Shown here piece after piece: positions 60,133 to 64,000 of a DNA stretch of 64,000 nt. The notes beneath the pieces were generated by a model. The model saw nothing but the letters and a program-made list of their open reading frames with translations. It was not told the DNA's origin and did not search any database. Made by a program: the position numbers and the translations under genes. Positions within the stretch are counted from its first letter, which is position 1. The number at the start of each line of letters is the position of its first letter. The DNA is from an uncultured Oscillospiraceae bacterium (lineage in GTDB: Bacteria > Bacillota > Clostridia > Oscillospirales > Oscillospiraceae), in contig CAKTPI010000003.1 in NCBI GenBank assembly GCA_934591635.1, forward strand, positions 1-64,000. Reading direction: 5' to 3'.

Positions 60133-61179
60133 ATGGCAAAAAAGGTTGTTCCGGATGGAGCACTGCAGGTATTAAAAACTTCCGTTCGAAATAAAGACGT
60201 TGATCGACTGTACTTCTTTTATGGGGAAGAGACCTTCCTTATGTCGTATTATCTGGATACAATTAAGAAGCAGCTGCTTGACCCGTTGACAGAGTCCTTT
60301 AATTTTCACCGGTTTCATAGTGAAAATTTTGATTTGGCGGAATTTCTGGATGCGGTTGAAAATTTGCCAATGATGGCAGAACACACTCTTATCCAAGTGG
60401 ATGATATTGATATTTTTAAGCTTGGAGAGACGGAACGTGAGAAGATAGCTGCGAGCATTTCAGATATTCCGGAATATTGCACGGTCATTTTTACCTATTT
60501 GACGGTGGCATGGAAGCCTGATAAGCGGCAAAAGAAGCTGTGGGAGGCTGTTGAAAAGAACGGCCAGATCGTTGAATTTCGCAAGCAGGATCAAAAAGAA
60601 TTAGTTCCTTGGGTTTCCAGACATTTTGCATCCCAAAAGAAGAAGATATCCAACGATCTGTGCATGTATTTGATTGATATCACCGGCGGTACCATGACCG
60701 CACTGAACGGTGAAATTGAGAAAATATGCGCTTATTCCGGTGCAGACGAGATTAAGAAATCTGATATTGATGCCGTCACGGAGCCTGTGCTGGATGCGGT
60801 GGTGTTTCAAATGACGGATTGGATTGGAGAGGGCGCTTATGAAAAGGCCTTTCAATGCCTGCAGACGCTGCTCAAAATGCAGCAGGAACCCTTGGCAATT
60901 TTGGGCGCGGTGGGCAGTCACTTCCGGCGGCTGGGAATTGCAAAACTGCTGCAGGAGCAGGGAAAAGGCCCCTATGAGCTGCAAAGGCTATGCGGAATTC
61001 CTGATTATCCGGCACGGAAACTGATGGATGCTTCTCGGCGGTTGGATAAGCTTTTCTGCTGCGATGCATGCACGATGATTATGGAGACAGACTACCAGAT
61101 GAAAACCTCTTATGATGACACTCAGCGCCTTTTGGAAATGTTGATTTTGCAGCTTGCCACGGAGGCGAGGCATGGTTAA
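60133..61179 (+). CDS. holA: DNA polymerase III subunit delta
   Basis: A 348-residue clamp-loader subunit. It shows the HolA pattern: DRLYFFYGEETFLMSYYLDTIKKQLLDPLTE (about 20-50), NFHRFHSENFD, ENLPMMAEHTLIQVDDIDIFK (about 77-97), and a collar domain that ends with QLLKMQQEP-like and YQMKTSYDDTQRLLEMLILQL (about 322-342). It opens the sliding clamp with the other loader subunits. It starts two bases after comEC, a common gene order in Firmicutes, and overlaps rnmV by eight bases. Confidence 0.94.
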   Translation: MAKKVVPDGALQVLKTSVRNKDVDRLYFFYGEETFLMSYYLDTIKKQLLDPLTESFNFHRFHSENFDLAEFLDAVENLPMMAEHTLIQVDDIDIFKLGETEREKIAASISDIPEYCTVIFTYLTVAWKPDKRQKKLWEAVEKNGQIVEFRKQDQKELVPWVSRHFASQKKKISNDLCMYLIDITGGTMTALNGEIEKICAYSGADEIKKSDIDAVTEPVLDAVVFQMTDWIGEGAYEKAFQCLQTLLKMQQEPLAILGAVGSHFRRLGIAKLLQEQGKGPYELQRLCGIPDYPARKLMDASRRLDKLFCCDACTMIMETDYQMKTSYDDTQRLLEMLILQLATEARHG

Positions 61180-61771
61180 AATTAAAGAGGCAATTGTTGT
61201 AGAGGGACGATATGACCGCAATACACTGCGCCAGATTGTGGATGCTCCGGTGTTTGAAACCAACGGTTTTGGTATCTTCAAAGACAATGCGCAGATGAAT
61301 ATGCTGCGCATTGTGGCGGAGCGTCGCGGCCTGATTGTGCTTACCGATTCTGATGGCGCTGGCTTTGTGATTCGTAATCATCTGAAAAGTGCAATCCCGG
61401 GTAAATATCTCAAACACGCCTATATTCCTGATGTTTTAGGGAAAGAACGCCGTAAGGCTGCTCCTGGAAAGGAAGGGAAGCTTGGGGTGGAGGGGATGCG
61501 TCCGGAGGTAATTTTGCAGGCTTTGCAAGATTGCGGCGCAACCTTTGAGGACGGAGAAAAGCGGGCATCCGGGGGAATTACAAAGCAGTTATTTATGGAA
61601 CTCGGCCTTTCAGGAGGACCGGATAGCAGCCGGAAGCGGCTGGAACTTCAAAAGAAACTGAATTTACCAGAGCATATGAGTGCCAATGCCCTACTGGAGG
61701 CACTGAATTTGCTGATTTCGTCAGAGGAACTAAAGAAACTAGTAGAGGTAGCGGAGAAAGACAATGGTTGA
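61172..61771 (+). CDS. rnmV: Ribonuclease M5
   Basis: A 199-residue toprim-domain nuclease that matures 5S rRNA. The toprim core has IKEAIVVEGRYDRNTLRQIVDAP (about 4-26) with the catalytic Glu, TNGFGIFKD, and LIVLTDSDGAGFVIRN (about 56-71) with the DxD pair. The C-terminal DUF4093 domain follows (about 100-195). ATG at 61172 follows GGAGG; an earlier ATG at 61154 lies before that site. Overlaps holA by 8 bases and the next gene by 8 bases. No 5S rRNA is in the window. Confidence 0.93.
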   Translation: MVKIKEAIVVEGRYDRNTLRQIVDAPVFETNGFGIFKDNAQMNMLRIVAERRGLIVLTDSDGAGFVIRNHLKSAIPGKYLKHAYIPDVLGKERRKAAPGKEGKLGVEGMRPEVILQALQDCGATFEDGEKRASGGITKQLFMELGLSGGPDSSRKRLELQKKLNLPEHMSANALLEALNLLISSEELKKLVEVAEKDNG

Positions 61772-63638
61772 TATTGCTGTAAACAACCTGACAAAATTTT
61801 TTGTCATCGGAGAGAACCTCTTGCAGGGGCTCACCTTTGAAATACAAGAAGGGGAATGCGTGGCGATCCTTGGCCGCAATGGATGCGGAAAGACCACATT
61901 GTTCCGTATTTTGACGAAAGAAATTGATTATGACGAGGGTGAGGTCTATGTTAACCCCAACAAGCGTCTCGGCTTGATTTCCCAGATTCCGGTGTTCCCG
62001 GATGGATATAATGTGGAGGATGTGCTTCGTTCTGCCTATGCGGAGCTGCAGCGTGTCCAGAAGCAGATGCATCAGCTGGAAGAAAAGATGCAGTCTGGCG
62101 CAACGGAAAGTGAACTAAAGGAATATGATGCGCTCTCTAACCGATTCCAGGCTGGCGGCGGCTATGAAATGGATGTGGAAGTTGACAAAATCTGTAATGG
62201 CCTGGGCATCTCTCAGGAGCAGCGCGGCCAAGAGTTTTCCAGTCTGTCCGGCGGTGAAAAAACCAGGGTGAATCTCGCTCGTCTCCTACTGGAAAAGACA
62301 GATATCCTACTTTTGGACGAGCCTACAAATCATCTGGATTTAAATAGTGTGGAGTGGTTGGAGGCATATATCAAGGCATTCAAGGGGACGGTGCTTGCTA
62401 TCTCCCATGACCGGTATTTTATTGACCAGGTTGCAGATCGGGTAATCGAAATCGTGGATGGCCACGCAGAATTCTATTCCGGCAACTATTCCTTCTACAT
62501 GGATGAGAAGCAGGCCCGCTTTGACTTGCAAATGAAGCAATATGAGCAGGAGCAGGCGAAGCTCAAACAGCTGGGGTATACGGTAGAACGGATGAAGGGA
62601 TGGGGCATCAATAACCGAACTCTCTACCGTCGGGCGATGTCCATTCAGCACCGTATGGAGCGGATTCGTAAGACGGAGAAGCCGAAGGCAGAACGAACCA
62701 TGAAGGCTTCTTTCGGTGAAAAAGAGTTTTCTGGTGATGTGGTATTCAAGTTGAAAAATGTTTCCAAATGCTTTGGAGACAGGACATTGTTTTCGGATGT
62801 CAATATGAATGTGGAAGCAGGGGAACGGATTGCATTGCTGGGTGACAATGGCACCGGAAAATCCACGTTTATTAAGTGCCTGCTGGGAGAGGAAGACTGC
62901 GGAGGCAAAATTCAGTTTGGCCCTACGGTGAAATGGGGCTATCTGCCTCAAATCATCCATTTTGATCACCCGGAACGCAGCCTGTACGATACAATGCTTT
63001 ATGAAAAAAACTGTACACCGCAGACTGCGCGTGACCGCCTGGGAGCGTTTATGTTCCAGGGAGAGGACGTATTTAAAACGGTCGGAAATCTTTCCGGCGG
63101 CGAGCAGTCGCGTCTTCGGCTGTGTATGCTGATGGATGAGAAGATCAACCTTCTAATTCTGGATGAGCCCACAAACCATTTGGATATTGCTTCCCGGGAA
63201 TGGGTGGAGGCAGCAATAGAAGAGTTCGAAGGCGTACTTCTGTTTGTTTCCCATGACCGCTATTTTATTGAAAAGTTTGCAGAACGTATTTGGCTCCTGA
63301 AGGATGGAACAATCCGCGATTTCCGCTGCGGCTATCAAAAATATCGTGCAATCCTGGAACATGAAGCAGCTGCAAGGCAACCGGTAAAGCAGCCTCCGAA
63401 AGAAAGAAAGGAAAAGCCAAAGGGGGGCACCAAGGATTCTGACAAGCTGGTGCGTCGCCTGGAGCGGGAGATTGAGAAACAGGAAGCGACCATTGCAGAA
63501 ATGGATAAAAAAATCCAGGCTGCCGCAGCTGATTATCAAGAATTGAGTCGGCTGATGGAAGAGAAGGAAGGTGCCGAGGCGCGGCTTATGGATTTGATGG
63601 AGCAGTGGGAAACAGCTCAATCTGACCTTAGCAATTGA
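61764..63638 (+). CDS. ABC-F family ATPase
   Basis: A 624-residue soluble protein with two ABC ATPase domains and no membrane part. Domain 1 has ILGRNGCGKTTLFRIL (about 32-47), LSGGEKTRVNLARLLLEK (about 160) and LLLDEPTNHLDL; domain 2 has LLGDNGTGKSTFIKCLL, LSGGEQSRLRLCMLMDEK and LILDEPTNHLDI. The linker includes an arm-like basic segment and the C-terminus is a charged coiled coil (about 540-624). ABC-F proteins act on the ribosome as translation factors; the Uup/YdiF branch is suggested by the coiled-coil tail. No antibiotic role can be inferred. Confidence 0.94.
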   Translation: MVDIAVNNLTKFFVIGENLLQGLTFEIQEGECVAILGRNGCGKTTLFRILTKEIDYDEGEVYVNPNKRLGLISQIPVFPDGYNVEDVLRSAYAELQRVQKQMHQLEEKMQSGATESELKEYDALSNRFQAGGGYEMDVEVDKICNGLGISQEQRGQEFSSLSGGEKTRVNLARLLLEKTDILLLDEPTNHLDLNSVEWLEAYIKAFKGTVLAISHDRYFIDQVADRVIEIVDGHAEFYSGNYSFYMDEKQARFDLQMKQYEQEQAKLKQLGYTVERMKGWGINNRTLYRRAMSIQHRMERIRKTEKPKAERTMKASFGEKEFSGDVVFKLKNVSKCFGDRTLFSDVNMNVEAGERIALLGDNGTGKSTFIKCLLGEEDCGGKIQFGPTVKWGYLPQIIHFDHPERSLYDTMLYEKNCTPQTARDRLGAFMFQGEDVFKTVGNLSGGEQSRLRLCMLMDEKINLLILDEPTNHLDIASREWVEAAIEEFEGVLLFVSHDRYFIEKFAERIWLLKDGTIRDFRCGYQKYRAILEHEAAARQPVKQPPKERKEKPKGGTKDSDKLVRRLEREIEKQEATIAEMDKKIQAAAADYQELSRLMEEKEGAEARLMDLMEQWETAQSDLSN

Positions 63639-63663
63639 CACACGGGAAAAATAGGCATATAAT
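63635..63663 (+). promoter_or_regulatory. Promoter of the Mrp-type ATPase gene
   Basis: Exact consensus TTGACA (63635-63640) and TATAAT (63658-63663) at 17-bp spacing, 32 bases before the start codon. The -35 box overlaps the stop region of the ABC-F gene. Confidence 0.88.
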
Positions 63664-63695
63664 AGTCATATCAATGATCGAGGAGCGAATAACAA

Positions 63696-64000
63696 ATGAG
63701 TTCTTGCAACGGAAATTGTTCCAGCTGTGGCTCTGATTGCGGGGATCGCAAGACAGAAAGTCTGCTGGCTCAGCTAAATCCGAAATCTACAGTGAAAAAG
63801 GTGATTGCTGTTGTTTCTGGAAAAGGCGGCGTTGGTAAATCCACGGTTACGTCCATGTTGGCAGTGGCAATGGCGCGGGAAGGGAAGCGCGTAGGCGTGC
63901 TGGACGCAGATATTACCGGCCCGTCTGCACCGACTGCATTTGGGGTCAGAGAGTGCCAGGGAGCTAATGAGGATGGCCTTTATCCTGCACTGACCCGTAC
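63696..64000 (+). CDS. Mrp/NBP35 family P-loop ATPase (partial, runs off the window)
   Basis: Only the first about 101 residues are in the window. A short Cys-rich start ([19 protein letters not shown]) is followed by the deviant Walker A motif [17 protein letters not shown] and [18 protein letters not shown], both typical of Mrp/NBP35 scaffold proteins that carry Fe-S clusters. The N-terminal Cys cluster is probably a metal- or cluster-binding site. AGGAG lies 11 bases upstream of the ATG. The gene continues past base 64000. Confidence 0.92.
   Translation, partial: MSSCNGNCSSCGSDCGDRKTESLLAQLNPKSTVKKVIAVVSGKGGVGKSTVTSMLAVAMAREGKRVGVLDADITGPSAPTAFGVRECQGANEDGLYPALTR

Noticed and set aside
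1..64000. CRISPR arrays, insertion sequences and prophage genes.
   Set aside because: No regularly spaced repeats, transposases, integrases or phage structural motifs were seen on either strand; the triplicate pattern at 15294-16184 is protein repeats.

Overview
The window looks like the chromosome of a low-to-mid G+C, anaerobic, Gram-positive member of the Clostridia, most likely a gut Oscillospirales-type bacterium. This is inferred from the fused IspH-ribosomal S1 gene, strong AGGAGG ribosome binding sites, frequent GTG/TTG starts, sigma-A-type promoters (TTGACA-17-TATAAT), a T-box leader before alaS, and several solute-binding proteins, one with a clear lipobox. No phage, insertion sequence, CRISPR array or integrase was seen. 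Both window ends cut through ordinary sequence; the last gene (Mrp/NBP35 ATPase) is truncated by the window end.

Layout. 1-2.9 kb: tRNA-Val(GAC), then leftward UDP-glucose dehydrogenase and a polyprenyl-phosphate sugar transferase (exopolysaccharide). 3.2-4.4 kb: remains of a hybrid sensor kinase that has lost its kinase core. 4.5-14.9 kb: a DUF624 membrane protein and an RpiR/MurR-type regulator face a seven-gene operon (sugar ABC transporter without its ATPase, GNAT, PIG-L deacetylase-like protein, MurQ, NamZ, NagZ). This reads as uptake and cytosolic dismantling of peptidoglycan sugars. 15.2-22.0 kb: a starch/maltodextrin operon: a secreted protein of three starch-binding modules, a MalEFG-type transporter, a cytosolic GH13 enzyme and a LacI regulator.

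22.3-35.2 kb is mostly housekeeping: M29 aminopeptidase, L31, HflX, YigZ, dGTPase-like protein, DnaG, two translationally coupled sigma-70 family proteins, Cmk, IspH-S1, and the ACT/UPF0210 pair. 35.2-40.2 kb (leftward) holds VanW, U32 peptidase, MltG and a DJ-1 protein. 40.5-45.3 kb: DEAD-box helicase, DprA-like protein, and leftward TldD/TldE. 45.5-48.8 kb: a leftward ferrous iron operon (FeoA, FeoA, FeoB, small Cys-rich protein) with three copies of a 16-bp dyad. 49-55 kb: XRE regulator, AsnA, an orphan 58-aa gene, HAD phosphatase, ZIP and EamA transporters and two poorly known genes. 55-64 kb: T-box/alaS, ComEC, HolA, RNase M5, ABC-F protein and the start of an Mrp ATPase.

The most interesting points are: the peptidoglycan-sugar locus, whose NamZ and NagZ lack signal peptides and whose PIG-L protein lacks the usual catalytic Asp; the dnaG-linked tandem sigma pair, whose second member has eroded promoter-recognition segments; the repeated dyads of the feo operon; the free-standing triple starch-binding protein; and several small genes and start codons that automated calling is likely to miss. 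All functional statements rest on motif recognition by eye; no database search was run.
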